DNA of 64,000 bases, taken from positions 181,132 to 245,131 of the forward strand of contig NZ_FQUN01000007.1 in NCBI RefSeq assembly GCF_900129005.1, written 5' to 3'. Source of the DNA: Leeuwenhoekiella marinoflava DSM 3653 (GTDB lineage Bacteria; Bacteroidota; Bacteroidia; Flavobacteriales; Flavobacteriaceae). The position numbers and the translations under genes are program-made. The notes under the pieces were generated by a model. The model had not been told where the DNA came from, did not search any database, and worked only from the letters and a program-made list of their open reading frames with translations. The stretch's first letter is position 1. Every line of letters starts with the position of its first letter. This document shows, in pieces, positions 32,768-41,489 of this stretch.

Positions 32768-33034
32768 TCAATCCCGATACTTCTCCCAGATCCATCCCTT
32801 CTCCGGCATTTCGTATTCTCTAATCTCCATAATTTTTGAATAGCGAAAATCTCCCGGGTATTTGTAAGCTAGCGAGCAGGTCCTGAACTGCCAAATCAAT
32901 TTAAAATTTGCAAGTTTTACCGGCTTAGCCATTCCCCTGCTTTCGATAGCAAAATCAAAGCGCACTTTCCCAATAGTCTTAAGGACTTCGGTTATAGCCT
33001 TTTCGTCTGTATTTACAAATCGATACTTGAACAT
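32768..33034 (-). CDS. Hypothetical 88-aa protein, opposite strand
   Basis: Minus-strand gene ending exactly next to the spanin stop. Sequence begins MFKYRFVNTDEKAITEVLK and holds beta segments such as KLIWQFRTCSLAYKYP. A TAATTTTG element lies only about 5 bases before its ATG, with TTG further up, so a leaderless transcript is possible. It interrupts the rightward late genes between lysis and head blocks, as a moron would. Unknown function. Confidence 0.55.
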   Translation of the reverse strand: MFKYRFVNTDEKAITEVLKTIGKVRFDFAIESRGMAKPVKLANFKLIWQFRTCSLAYKYPGDFRYSKIMEIREYEMPEKGWIWEKYRD

Positions 33035-33040
33035 ACTGCA

Positions 33041-33048
33041 AAATTAGC
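33041..33048 (-). promoter_or_regulatory. -7 element for the 32768-33034 gene
   Basis: TAATTTTG on the minus strand (TAnnTTTG type) sits a few bases upstream of the ATG at 33034. TTG lies 17 bases further upstream, slightly short of the usual 19. A transcription start at or near the ATG follows from this. Confidence 0.4.
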
Positions 33049-33065
33049 GTTTCTGCTAACTCCCA

Positions 33066-33087
33066 AAAACCGTGTCACAACGGTTTT
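33066..33087 (+). terminator. Terminator between lysis and head genes
   Basis: AAAACCGT pairs with ACGGTTTT around six bases and is followed by further T. It stops rightward transcription from the lysis cassette before the protease gene at 33113. Confidence 0.75.
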
Positions 33088-33112
33088 TTTTGTTTGTGAC
33101 CATCTTCGGGCT

Positions 33113-34003
33113 ATGAAAAACACATTACTAGATGAGTTGGTACGTGGTGAGTGGCTGATGAGCGCTCACAACTTATTCTCGTACCGGCATTTTTGGGACA
33201 AGTCGTACCAGGCACCGCAAACAGGTATGACATTAAAAGAAGCTGCAGCAGAGCGTGAAGCAAAAATGTTGTCAGTTTATAACGACGAGATGAAGCCGAT
33301 ACGGCCAAACAGTATTGACGAAATACCGGAGGGCAGTGTTGCTGTGATTCATATGGTAGGACCTATGATTCGCTACGGCAGTTGGTATGCCTGGGGAGCA
33401 GATGAGTTGGTTTACCAATTGGATTGGGCCAATAACATCAAGAACATTAAGGCCATCATCGTAGTTATTGACGGTCCCGGCGGTAGTGTATCTGCTATTT
33501 CTCCTTTCATCGATTTTGCGCTCAGGAAGCTCAAGCCGGTTGTGGCGATAATGGACAACTCCTTAAGTCTTCATCGCTGGATCCCCGATGCAATCGCAGA
33601 TTACCAGATAGCAGGTAATACCATAAGCGCACGTTTTGGAAGCGTTGGTGTCGTTTCCTCCTGGTTAGATGTGCGCAAGTACTGGGAAGACATGGGCATT
33701 TTTGAAAAAGAAGTCTATCCGGATGAGAGTACCCACAAGAACGAGATCTGGAGAAAGCTCAAGGAAGACGAAGAAGCCGGGATGCAAATGCTTCGCGACC
33801 AGCTGAAGCCTATAGCACAAAAATTTCAAGCTGCGGTAAAAGCCGCACACCCCAATCTAATTGAAGAAGAAGGCGTATTGACCGGTCGAACCTTTTCGGC
33901 CGAAGATGCGCTGCGTGTGAATATGATAGACGCCATCGGAACTATGGACGATGCGTTTCAGAAAGCCACACTGCTTGCAGATCTGCAAGCTGCAGGAGTA
34001 TAA
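33113..34003 (+). CDS. S49-type capsid maturation protease
   Basis: 296-aa SppA/S49-like serine protease, probably the prohead protease. The family pattern is visible: IKAIIVVIDGPGGSVSAISP (oxyanion loop GPGGS near residue 123), then LKPVVAIMDNSLSLHRW, where the Ser occupies the nucleophile position, and SARFGSVGVVSSWLDV. The catalytic Lys would be in the C-terminal part (LTGRTFSAEDALRVNMID). It immediately precedes the major capsid gene (27-base gap), the normal gene order for phage head assembly. No signal peptide, unlike cellular SppA. Confidence 0.75.
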   Translation: MKNTLLDELVRGEWLMSAHNLFSYRHFWDKSYQAPQTGMTLKEAAAEREAKMLSVYNDEMKPIRPNSIDEIPEGSVAVIHMVGPMIRYGSWYAWGADELVYQLDWANNIKNIKAIIVVIDGPGGSVSAISPFIDFALRKLKPVVAIMDNSLSLHRWIPDAIADYQIAGNTISARFGSVGVVSSWLDVRKYWEDMGIFEKEVYPDESTHKNEIWRKLKEDEEAGMQMLRDQLKPIAQKFQAAVKAAHPNLIEEEGVLTGRTFSAEDALRVNMIDAIGTMDDAFQKATLLADLQAAGV

Positions 34004-34030
34004 TTTTTAAACCCAAATAATAATTGAAGT

Positions 34031-36214
34031 ATGAAACAAATTGTAATGAAAGTCCTGGCACTGCTGGCAATCTCAAAGATTCCTATTGCTGAAGGAAAAA
34101 CTTCTTTCTCTGCAGAGCAGGTAGAAGATTTAAACAAACGTCTTGGCGAAAAGGATGCAAAGCGTGTGATCGCTGCGTTAGACAAATTCGCCGATGATAT
34201 CGTGAAAGATCAAGAAAAAGAAGGTGGTGAAAATGCTGAAGATGCTGCAGCACGTGCGGAACTTCAAAAGTTATTAGATGAGCATGAGCTTACTGAAGAC
34301 GAGGCTAAGAAAATAGCTAAAGATGGTAGTGCAGATCCTTCACTTAAGGATATGATTTCTGCAGTAAATAAATTGGTTACAAACCAAGACGAGCTCATTC
34401 AAAAATTAATGAAGGAACCCGAGCCCGATAACCCGGTAGCGAAGGGGACTATAAAACGAGAGGATAACTTGGAACACTCAGCAACACACTTTTTAGGTCG
34501 CAATCGCGAGATTGATGCTTACACAGATCGCCCCTGGAACCAGAGGGCTGCAGGTTTAATTGATAAACCAACAGACTGGGCTGCAGATGGCGGTAGTGCC
34601 GCTTTTGAAAAGCTAAAGTCTGACATGTACAATCATTACACAGAGGTTAATGATCGTATTAAGTCGCTACACCGCGATATGCTTAAGCTCCCCGCGTATT
34701 TTAAATTACGATCTAATGTTTCAGATCGTGTGGCAGACGGTAACATTGTGACTGCAGAGATCACCCAGTCTCGTAAAGCCGGTTGGTTACCAAAGAACAA
34801 GCAATTGATTCAGCCTGAAGAAGGTAAAGTATTCCCGGTACATATTGACATCGAATGGCAAGGAATTGATCTTCAGGAATACGAAACTTCTTGGTTAAAT
34901 GCCTGGAGCAAGCCCGGTTCTTCACCCTACAAAATGTCATTTGTAGAATTCTTGATTGTTGAACTGGATAAAAAGGCCCGTGTTGAGGACCGTAAAGTAG
35001 CCATTGCCGGTATTTATTCTGCACCTGCAAAAGGTAAAGAAACTAAGGCGGGTGATGCTATAAACCGTGGAGACGGATTGCTTGTACACTTGTTTAGGGC
35101 TTTCCATTATGAGAAGAAATACAAACGTGCAAACATTGGTATTCCAAATCCTCAAAACATTTTGGATCACGTAAAGGCTTTGATCGAATCAAACCTACCT
35201 GAAGAAGTACGTAATCAAAGTGGTATTGTAATCAACACACACCCTGACACCATCAGATGGTATGCTCTGCGAAAACGAGCTGTACACGGTATGGAAACTG
35301 ATTGGACCAAGGATGGCGAAAAAACAATTTTGAACTATCCAAATATTCGTTTTGAGCCAATTTACGACCAGCCTAACCCATTGTATATGTTTATAACTTT
35401 TGATGACAATGTGGAGTTGATGGAGAACCTTCCTAAGGAAAAATCCATTTACAGAATGGATACACTGAAGCGTGACATCTTTGTGTATGCCGATTACAAA
35501 TGGGGAGCACGATTCCTTCATATTGGGACAAAGGTCAAAGCCGGTGATCCAGACGCCTTCAAAGTACAAACAGTTTGGGATAATGGTCTACCTATGTTCC
35601 CAGACAACTGGACCGTACCGGTATTTGACGATACAACCGGTGAACTTACAATCCCCTACAGCAATGTAAAAGTAGATTCTGCCTGGGCTACAGATATTAC
35701 AGATATCAAGAATACGTATGCAGGACAGATTGTTAAGATCAAAGGGAATACTGCACTGGCAGCTGTTAAGAATGTAACCAGTGCGGGTAATATGACCTTA
35801 ACCGGAAACTTTAACCTGCAGTCTGGTGGTACACTTACACTGTATGTGAATAGTGACCTGACCCTTACTGAAGTTTCCAGAACTACAGAGCCTGAAATCA
35901 TTCCAGAAGTAGTTCCGGTAAACTTTGACGGTGATAGCATCAACGCTCAGGAGTCTAATGAGTTTAACTACACAGGTGATAGTAATCAAACCTTAGCAGC
36001 TATTGAAGGTGGTGTTGATGGTCAGGAAATTACCATCAAAGGTAACGCGACAGCTAATGCAACCTTAACGGTGAGCAATATCGCTGCACCTGCAGAAGGT
36101 GAGAGCGCAGTAAGCGTTAAATCTGATGCAGCGCTTGCCGTAGCAGCAGACTACATCACGCTCGTGCGCATTAACGGAGTATTCACCGAGGTTAAGCGAA
36201 ATATTGAAGCATAA
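34031..36214 (+). CDS. Major capsid protein with N-terminal scaffold-like and C-terminal beta domains
   Basis: 727 aa, larger than typical HK97-type capsid proteins (about 300-400). Residues 1-130 are highly charged and helical (EELNKRLGEK-like, EEDAKKIAKD), resembling a scaffold or delta domain that the upstream protease may remove. The capsid core would span about 150-520 (FLGRNREIDAYTDRPWNQRA, FVYADYKWGARFLHIG). The C-terminal 190 residues contain two related beta domains ending in TEVSR and TEVKR, similar to the end of the next gene. Assignment is from position after the protease and from size; no direct homolog is known to me. Confidence 0.65.
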   Translation: MKQIVMKVLALLAISKIPIAEGKTSFSAEQVEDLNKRLGEKDAKRVIAALDKFADDIVKDQEKEGGENAEDAAARAELQKLLDEHELTEDEAKKIAKDGSADPSLKDMISAVNKLVTNQDELIQKLMKEPEPDNPVAKGTIKREDNLEHSATHFLGRNREIDAYTDRPWNQRAAGLIDKPTDWAADGGSAAFEKLKSDMYNHYTEVNDRIKSLHRDMLKLPAYFKLRSNVSDRVADGNIVTAEITQSRKAGWLPKNKQLIQPEEGKVFPVHIDIEWQGIDLQEYETSWLNAWSKPGSSPYKMSFVEFLIVELDKKARVEDRKVAIAGIYSAPAKGKETKAGDAINRGDGLLVHLFRAFHYEKKYKRANIGIPNPQNILDHVKALIESNLPEEVRNQSGIVINTHPDTIRWYALRKRAVHGMETDWTKDGEKTILNYPNIRFEPIYDQPNPLYMFITFDDNVELMENLPKEKSIYRMDTLKRDIFVYADYKWGARFLHIGTKVKAGDPDAFKVQTVWDNGLPMFPDNWTVPVFDDTTGELTIPYSNVKVDSAWATDITDIKNTYAGQIVKIKGNTALAAVKNVTSAGNMTLTGNFNLQSGGTLTLYVNSDLTLTEVSRTTEPEIIPEVVPVNFDGDSINAQESNEFNYTGDSNQTLAAIEGGVDGQEITIKGNATANATLTVSNIAAPAEGESAVSVKSDAALAVAADYITLVRINGVFTEVKRNIEA

Positions 36215-36263
36215 TCTTATAGGCGGTCTGCTCCTGCAGGCTGCCTTTTAAAAATTTTACACA

Positions 36264-37091
36264 ATGAGTGGATTAAAATTTTCATTACGAAAGCCGGTTA
36301 AACAAAATGCTGGTGCTGTTACTGCTAAAAAGCCCGATATTTTTTTAGTAGATACTCAAGATATTTTAACGCTTCCTGCTAGAAATAGCAAAGGGGTGTT
36401 GATGGTTGGAAATATCGTTTTAAAAAGCGGTGCTAAAATGATTGAGCTCTATTTAACGCCAAGTACTCAGGTACCTTCTTACGAAAGTGATGGTCCTGAA
36501 GACAGCGAGAGCTTTACGCATAAAGTAGAAGGGATGCACCCAGGAAATCAACTGGAGGCTAAAGAGTTTTTTCAAAACAACTTAGGCCGTGGTTTCCTTG
36601 CGATTTGGAGCGGTTGTAATAATGCTACCGGTAAGGAAGTGTATGGGACGCCTTGTGCACCTTTAAAAATGAAGGGTTCATTTATCGCAGATAACGAAAA
36701 AACAGGCTTCACGTTTACATTTGAAAGTATTCAGAAAACAAGCGATGTGCCTGCAACGTATGAAGGGGCGATCACCTTAGAAGCTCCTTACGTAGCTGCA
36801 GACTTTGATCTTGATATCACTGATGCTAACGGCGAAATTTATCAATTACCATCATCTGCAGCTGCAGATGCTATTGATGTGGCATCCACAGACAAAGAGC
36901 ACGGTGATATCGTGACCTTAGTAGGTGGCGGCGGTGCAAGTCCGGCTACGTTAAGCAACGGTGTAGCAACTGCCGGTACCGTACAGCTGGTGCAAGGAGT
37001 AGACTGGACCGCCCTTGCAGATGCAACTTTAGACTTACAAGTATTTGACGATGGTACCACACTCTTTTTTAGAGAGGTGGCCAGAAGATAA
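36264..37091 (+). CDS. Tail tube-like protein with shared beta domain
   Basis: 275 aa. The N-terminal 165 residues are beta-rich (VLMVGNIVLKSGAKMIELYL, FIADNEKTGFTFTFESIQKT), consistent with a tail tube protein, and the last 75 residues (VTLVGGGGASPATLSNG, then FDDGTTLFFREVARR) resemble the C-terminal domains of the capsid protein. The two proteins therefore share a surface-exposed add-on. The gene lies 50 bases after the capsid gene and is followed by a strong terminator. A head decoration or head-tail protein is the alternative. Confidence 0.55.
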   Translation: MSGLKFSLRKPVKQNAGAVTAKKPDIFLVDTQDILTLPARNSKGVLMVGNIVLKSGAKMIELYLTPSTQVPSYESDGPEDSESFTHKVEGMHPGNQLEAKEFFQNNLGRGFLAIWSGCNNATGKEVYGTPCAPLKMKGSFIADNEKTGFTFTFESIQKTSDVPATYEGAITLEAPYVAADFDLDITDANGEIYQLPSSAAADAIDVASTDKEHGDIVTLVGGGGASPATLSNGVATAGTVQLVQGVDWTALADATLDLQVFDDGTTLFFREVARR

Positions 37092-37117
37092 TTTCTTTTT
37101 TTTGGTTGGTTAGTTAG

Positions 37118-37148
37118 AAAACCACGCTCTGTAATGGAGCGTGGTTTT
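37118..37148 (+). terminator. Terminator after tail tube-like gene
   Basis: AAAACCACGCTC pairs perfectly with GAGCGTGGTTTT around a 7-base loop, followed by TTTG. It divides the capsid/tail tube block from the terminase block, so the next gene needs its own promoter. Confidence 0.88.
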
Positions 37149-37214
37149 TGTTTGTCACAACCTTTTGCAAGTGCAATTTGTTATTTGCTGTAGAATTCAA
37201 ATAACACCGGTATT

Positions 37215-38153
37215 ATGACAACAAAAAAAGATGCAATCAAGCTGCTTCAGAAAGAGACGAAGCGTGGTTTGAGATTTAACGAATTATTGCCACTTCTTGG
37301 CGGTATGAAAGCCCCACAGCAGCACCGATATTACAACCGTGCAGGCTTTTCGGCTACAAACTTAAAAAGTTTAGAATACGATATTAAGCAGGTTTACGGG
37401 ATTAGTAATGCAGATTTGAGATCCCCCTCCGCCCCCCAAGGGGGAACTGACCAGGACTCTAAAGAATCGCAGCAAGCTGCTGACCAACAAGTTGCTCAAA
37501 GTGGTACAGAAGATTCCAAAAACGAAACAAAAGAAGCTGAAAACGTGAAAAAAACAGGCGATAGCGTAACGCTGGAGAATGTTTTTGAGTTGGCTCCGGA
37601 TGAAGTAAAAAAGGATATCAAACTCCGTGAGCGCTATCCGTTCTTGAATGAGGAGGAGACTCCGGAAGAGTTCTACACCCTTGTAGGGATAAATGGCCGG
37701 GCATACTTCCAGATGCTTGCAGCTCGGGAAGAATTATTTAAAAAAATAATTCCTTCAGGAGATGATACTCCACCAGTTGAGGAACCAATGTCTAAAGAAG
37801 AAATTTTTAACCTGGCAATTAAGGCGGTTGAAAATTTTGAATTGAACCTAGAGGGGACCGAAGAGCTGGACTACTACCAGGAGCACAAAGAAGTTTTGGG
37901 AAAGCATCCCATTTTTGAGGAGCGTATGCTTGATAAAAAAGTAAACGACTACAAAGCTACGTATCTGGCAACACGCCGTGGGAATCTGAAGAATTACATA
38001 GGCCGTGAGAGTAAAAAACTTGAAGGTATGGAAGCTGAAGCTCGAGCAGCTGCAGTAATCAAAATCAGAACCTGGGAAAAAGAGCTCGCTCTTGTAGAGG
38101 AGCGTATGGAGCTGCCTGCAGAAGACCGTTACCAATCGGCAATTAATGGGTAG
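37215..38153 (+). CDS. Hypothetical acidic head-region protein
   Basis: 312 aa. N-terminal 70 residues basic (KKDAIKLLQKETKRGLRFNE), then a low-complexity acidic/Gln linker interrupted by an in-frame palindromic insertion (37422-37445), and a C-terminal helical half with a coiled coil near the end (KKLEGMEAEARAAAVIKIRT). No enzyme motif. Position suggests an accessory to head assembly or DNA packaging. Its stop overlaps the next gene's start by 8 bases. Confidence 0.55.
   Translation: MTTKKDAIKLLQKETKRGLRFNELLPLLGGMKAPQQHRYYNRAGFSATNLKSLEYDIKQVYGISNADLRSPSAPQGGTDQDSKESQQAADQQVAQSGTEDSKNETKEAENVKKTGDSVTLENVFELAPDEVKKDIKLRERYPFLNEEETPEEFYTLVGINGRAYFQMLAAREELFKKIIPSGDDTPPVEEPMSKEEIFNLAIKAVENFELNLEGTEELDYYQEHKEVLGKHPIFEERMLDKKVNDYKATYLATRRGNLKNYIGRESKKLEGMEAEARAAAVIKIRTWEKELALVEERMELPAEDRYQSAING
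37422..37445. repeat. GC-rich palindromic insertion inside a gene
   Basis: TCCCCCT and AGGGGGA flank a 10-base CCGCC-type centre; the AT-rich gene is otherwise free of such G/C tracts. It is translated (LRSPSAPQGGT) in a linker region. It looks like a copy of a short interspersed palindrome that landed in frame. A flavobacterial repeat of this type is known to me only vaguely. Confidence 0.5.
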
Positions 38154-38769
38154 TCTTTTTGATTTAAATAAGCGCAAGGAGGAAGTAGCCCAGGTGAAAG
38201 CCTCCTTGCCTTATCGATCTAAGTACCTGGCAACGCATTTTAAAAAGCTCGAGAGTCTCGAGCAGGATCTGTGCCGGCTGCCCACAAAAGATGAGTTCAT
38301 CTTCTTGCAAAGTGCAGCCTCATTTAATGCGTTTACGTTCATCCCTTTCATTGCGAAGCCCTTTCACATTGAGCATTTGTATGCGACCACGTATAGCATT
38401 AGCCGGCGTGTTATTGAGGCTTTAATGGAAATGCACGACAGCGGAATGATCGCCCGGGTGACGCTTTTAATCAGCGATAGTATGATCAAGCGGAACCCCC
38501 AGACCATTGACAACTTGTTAGCCATGCAAAGTACCAGGGGAAATGTAGAAGTGTTGTTTGGCTGGATCCACGCCAAAGTCGCTTTGGCCAGAACTGCAGC
38601 ACATCATTTTGTAGTAGAAGGCTCCGGGAACTGGAGCGAAAACGCGAAGTATGAGCAATACACTTTCGCAGAAAGCCGCGGACTCTTTGAATTTAGAAAA
38701 GAGCTTTTCGCGCAAACCGAAATTAGGTATAAGACGGTAGCCGGAAAACTGGTGCCGGTGAATCAGTAA
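38146..38769 (+). CDS. Phospholipase D-like (HKD) domain protein
   Basis: 207 aa. The C-terminal part has a single HKD-type motif: WIHAKVALARTAAHHFVVEG followed by GSGNWSENAKYEQY, i.e. HxK-x(n)-GSxN as in PLD-superfamily nucleases and transferases. Such enzymes act as dimers of one-motif chains. The N-terminal half has FIFLQSAASFNAFTFIPFIA and is not recognised. It starts inside the previous gene's last codons. A nuclease acting on host DNA or on concatemers is conceivable near the terminase; a catalytically dead structural role is also possible. Confidence 0.6.
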   Translation: MGSLFDLNKRKEEVAQVKASLPYRSKYLATHFKKLESLEQDLCRLPTKDEFIFLQSAASFNAFTFIPFIAKPFHIEHLYATTYSISRRVIEALMEMHDSGMIARVTLLISDSMIKRNPQTIDNLLAMQSTRGNVEVLFGWIHAKVALARTAAHHFVVEGSGNWSENAKYEQYTFAESRGLFEFRKELFAQTEIRYKTVAGKLVPVNQ

Positions 38770-38782
38770 GAAGTTAAAAGTT

Positions 38783-38887
38783 ATGAGTAAAAATAAAATT
38801 GATATCGGTGATAATCTCTTTTGGTTACTGTTTTGGGTGATTCTGTTCGGTGCGTTACTGCTATCTGATCTTATTGATAAGTTATGA
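38783..38887 (+). CDS. 34-aa single-pass membrane micro-protein
   Basis: MSKNKIDIGDNLFWLLFWVI starts the protein, with one transmembrane helix (FWLLFWVILFGALLL), ending DLIDKL. Its TGA overlaps the next gene's ATG (ATGA), so it is coupled to it. Its place before the terminase genes resembles small membrane proteins of unknown function in phage late operons. Confidence 0.5.
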   Translation: MSKNKIDIGDNLFWLLFWVILFGALLLSDLIDKL

Positions 38888-39186
38888 ATCTATACGAAGA
38901 AGATTACGAGAAAATAACCCATTGTGCAGCTAACAATTTTACCCTAAGTGAAATTGCGGTTATTCTGTTGCAGGATCCAGAGGAATTTCAAGCGGAATAT
39001 GACCGGGAGCATAGCGAGATCCGGAAACGTTTTTTAGTCGGTCGCCTGGAGAGTGAAAACACCATTACGCAAAGCTTACGCGATAACGCAGAAGGTGGAA
39101 ACATTACTGCAGTACAGATTTTTGATAACAAACGAAAAGAGAAAGATTTTCAAGCGGCCAAGGACCGCATTTTATTTCTGAAATAA
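38884..39186 (+). CDS. Terminase small subunit-like protein
   Basis: 100 aa with a helix-turn-helix start (YEKITHCAANNFTLSEIAVI) and a helical remainder containing LRDNAEGGNITAVQIFDNKR. Position two genes upstream of the large terminase subunit and the DNA-binding pattern suggest the small subunit that recognises the packaging site. There is no firm homology. ATGA overlap with the preceding micro-gene. Confidence 0.55.
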   Translation: MNLYEEDYEKITHCAANNFTLSEIAVILLQDPEEFQAEYDREHSEIRKRFLVGRLESENTITQSLRDNAEGGNITAVQIFDNKRKEKDFQAAKDRILFLK

Positions 39187-39193
39187 GAAAGCT

Positions 39194-39820
39194 ATGCGCA
39201 TTGAGGATATAGAACTGGAGCACATCATTGAGTTTCGCGATCACGGGGATTTTAGCAAAGCCCCTCCGGAGATTGTGGAGTTTGTAGAAATGATGGAAAA
39301 AGTACGGGGTATGCACGTACGCTTTGATCAGTACGGTTCCCGGGATGCCATCATAAAACACCTTACCAAATTTGACGGTCTCAGCCATTATATGGCAGCG
39401 AAGTATCACGATACTGCGATGGAATATTTTCACGCAGACAAGCAACTCTCCAGAGATGCATGGCGTGGTATTATAGCAGAGTCTATGTACAAAAATATAA
39501 GTGTAATGCGTACGATGGCAATGACGGTCCAGGATATGGAGCGTAGTAATAAGAGTTTGCTTTCTCTGGCCAAAGTACTGCGATTGGATGAACCGGATCC
39601 TGTTCCTTTTCCTGAGGAATTACTCAGCAAACCGTTTAAAATGTATTCTTTGAGTCCTGAATTTTTGGGACTACCCACAATTAACAGGTATGACCTGGCC
39701 AAGTTTATAGATGAACTGCCGGCACTTACCGAAAAAGAACGTTTGATGGCCAAGCGGGAAGCTTTGATTGATAACCCCAAATTATTTATAGATGTCGGTG
39801 AAGACCCACGTTCCACTTAA
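39194..39820 (+). CDS. Hypothetical terminase-associated protein
   Basis: 208 aa, all helical by appearance (FRDHGDFSKAPPEIVEFVEM, DKQLSRDAWRGIIAESMYKN). No catalytic motif. Its end overlaps the terminase gene start by 29 bases, an unusually long overlap that suggests coupled expression. It may be a second small-subunit-like component or a packaging accessory. Confidence 0.55.
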   Translation: MRIEDIELEHIIEFRDHGDFSKAPPEIVEFVEMMEKVRGMHVRFDQYGSRDAIIKHLTKFDGLSHYMAAKYHDTAMEYFHADKQLSRDAWRGIIAESMYKNISVMRTMAMTVQDMERSNKSLLSLAKVLRLDEPDPVPFPEELLSKPFKMYSLSPEFLGLPTINRYDLAKFIDELPALTEKERLMAKREALIDNPKLFIDVGEDPRST

Positions 39821-41489
39821 TGACAATGTAGAAGGCCGTTACGGTAGTTGGGTAAAACAGTCTATTGATTTAATATCCCCTAAAAACCTTTTTTTTATAG
39901 GTGGCCGTGGTACTGCAAAATCTACTGATATACAGGCAGAGCGTACACAGGATGTATCGTACGATATGCCTCGTGCGCAATTTGCAATGGTGAGTGATAC
40001 CTACTTTAACGCGCTTGATAAGATCGTTCCTGGTATCATAGAAGGTTGGCGGGAGCGAAAAGGATGGATCGAAGATGTACACTACGTGACTGACAAGCGC
40101 CCACCAGAGCATTTTAAAAAGCCCTACAAGCCGGTTGTACAATACAAGCATACGATTAGTCTGTTTAACGGCTGTATCTTCAAATTAGGTAGTTTGGACC
40201 GTATCGCCAACCTTGCCGGTGATAGTTTTCAGCACGTATTTGGGGATGAAGTAAAGTTTTTCAATCCGGATAAGCTTAAGAAACTAATGCCGGCAAGGCG
40301 TGGGTTTCCCGAGGTATCAGGATCTACCTATTATCGCGGTACCACGTTTACAACAGATATGCCTAACGTGGTAGAAGGCGAGTTTGACTGGATCTTAGAG
40401 CGTGCAGATCTGATGGATAAAGATCAGATCATACTCGCCCTACGTTGTGGTTGTGTGGTGAGTGATATCCGCAAAGAATACTATGAAGCCTTTAATAAAG
40501 GCGATTATAAAAAAGCCAATCTACATAAAAAGAATCTTGAGCGATGGGTAGAGCGATGGGCGAGAGCTCGTAAGGATCTTTCTTTTTTCTATATGGTGAG
40601 CAGCTTTGCGAACGCAGACATTCTTCAGGTAGGTTATTTTAAAGACGTTCTCGAGAGTGACGGTATCGAAGCCTTTAAAAGCAGTATTCTATCTCTGAAA
40701 CCGGATGTTAAAAAAGGGGAGAAATTCTATGGAAACTTTGGAGAGCATCATTTGTATGATGATGGTCTTAATGATTATTACGATAAGTTTGGTATTCTTG
40801 ATGAAAAGAAAGAATCCTGTTTATCGCTAAAATACCTCGATCGGAAAAAGGCATTAGATGCCGGGCTTGACTTTGGAGATATGTGTAGCCTGGTAATTGG
40901 CCAGCCTAGAGGGAACTATTATTACCTACTGAAGAATATGTTTACCCTGGCTCCGGAGAGTAGTAAGGAGCTGGCTAAAAAGTTCATCGACTTTTTTGAG
41001 GACCATCAGTATAAAGTTTTGGATCTTTATTACGACCGTAGTGGGAACCAGTACCAGAAACAAGGACGTGATTGGGCTGGGGAAATTAAGGACCATATAG
41101 AGAAATACGACGGCGTGAGTACCGGCTGGCGTGTGAATCTAATGTCACGAAATCAGGCAAATATTACCCACGATCAGGAGTTTCGTTTTATGAAAGGCTT
41201 TATGGGGGAGCACTGGACGCGTATGCCAAAGCTCAAGATCGATAAGTTTCAATGTATGCAGCTCATCAGCAGCATACGCCTGGCGAAGATCAAAATGAAG
41301 CGCACGGCCACCGGTGCCAATATCCTGCAGAAAGATAAAACTTCAGAAAAGTTGCCGCTTTCAAAACTCCCGATGTACTCTACCAATATGAGCGACGCCT
41401 TTAAATACTTGATGTATCGCAAAAGCTATGTCAAGATCGCCAACAGGAGCTCGACGCAGACATTTAATGATCCTGTGATTGTTGGTTGA
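39792..41489 (+). CDS. terL: Terminase large subunit
   Basis: 565-aa DNA packaging motor. The ATPase Walker A is at residues 37-45 (GGRGTAKST), Walker B near 149 (HVFGDEVKF), and the C-terminal RNase H-like nuclease starts with LDAGLDFGD around residue 356 and continues to DLYYDRSG, the next acidic block. The start overlaps the preceding gene. The last 26 bases overlap the convergent AbiC-like gene on the other strand. The chain is full length and motifs are intact, supporting a functional packaging enzyme that pairs with the portal protein encoded further right. Confidence 0.9.
   Translation: MSVKTHVPLNDNVEGRYGSWVKQSIDLISPKNLFFIGGRGTAKSTDIQAERTQDVSYDMPRAQFAMVSDTYFNALDKIVPGIIEGWRERKGWIEDVHYVTDKRPPEHFKKPYKPVVQYKHTISLFNGCIFKLGSLDRIANLAGDSFQHVFGDEVKFFNPDKLKKLMPARRGFPEVSGSTYYRGTTFTTDMPNVVEGEFDWILERADLMDKDQIILALRCGCVVSDIRKEYYEAFNKGDYKKANLHKKNLERWVERWARARKDLSFFYMVSSFANADILQVGYFKDVLESDGIEAFKSSILSLKPDVKKGEKFYGNFGEHHLYDDGLNDYYDKFGILDEKKESCLSLKYLDRKKALDAGLDFGDMCSLVIGQPRGNYYYLLKNMFTLAPESSKELAKKFIDFFEDHQYKVLDLYYDRSGNQYQKQGRDWAGEIKDHIEKYDGVSTGWRVNLMSRNQANITHDQEFRFMKGFMGEHWTRMPKLKIDKFQCMQLISSIRLAKIKMKRTATGANILQKDKTSEKLPLSKLPMYSTNMSDAFKYLMYRKSYVKIANRSSTQTFNDPVIVG

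Noticed and set aside
34761-35989. Minus-strand open frames opposite the capsid gene
   Set aside because: Antisense shadows; composition mirrors the capsid coding frame.
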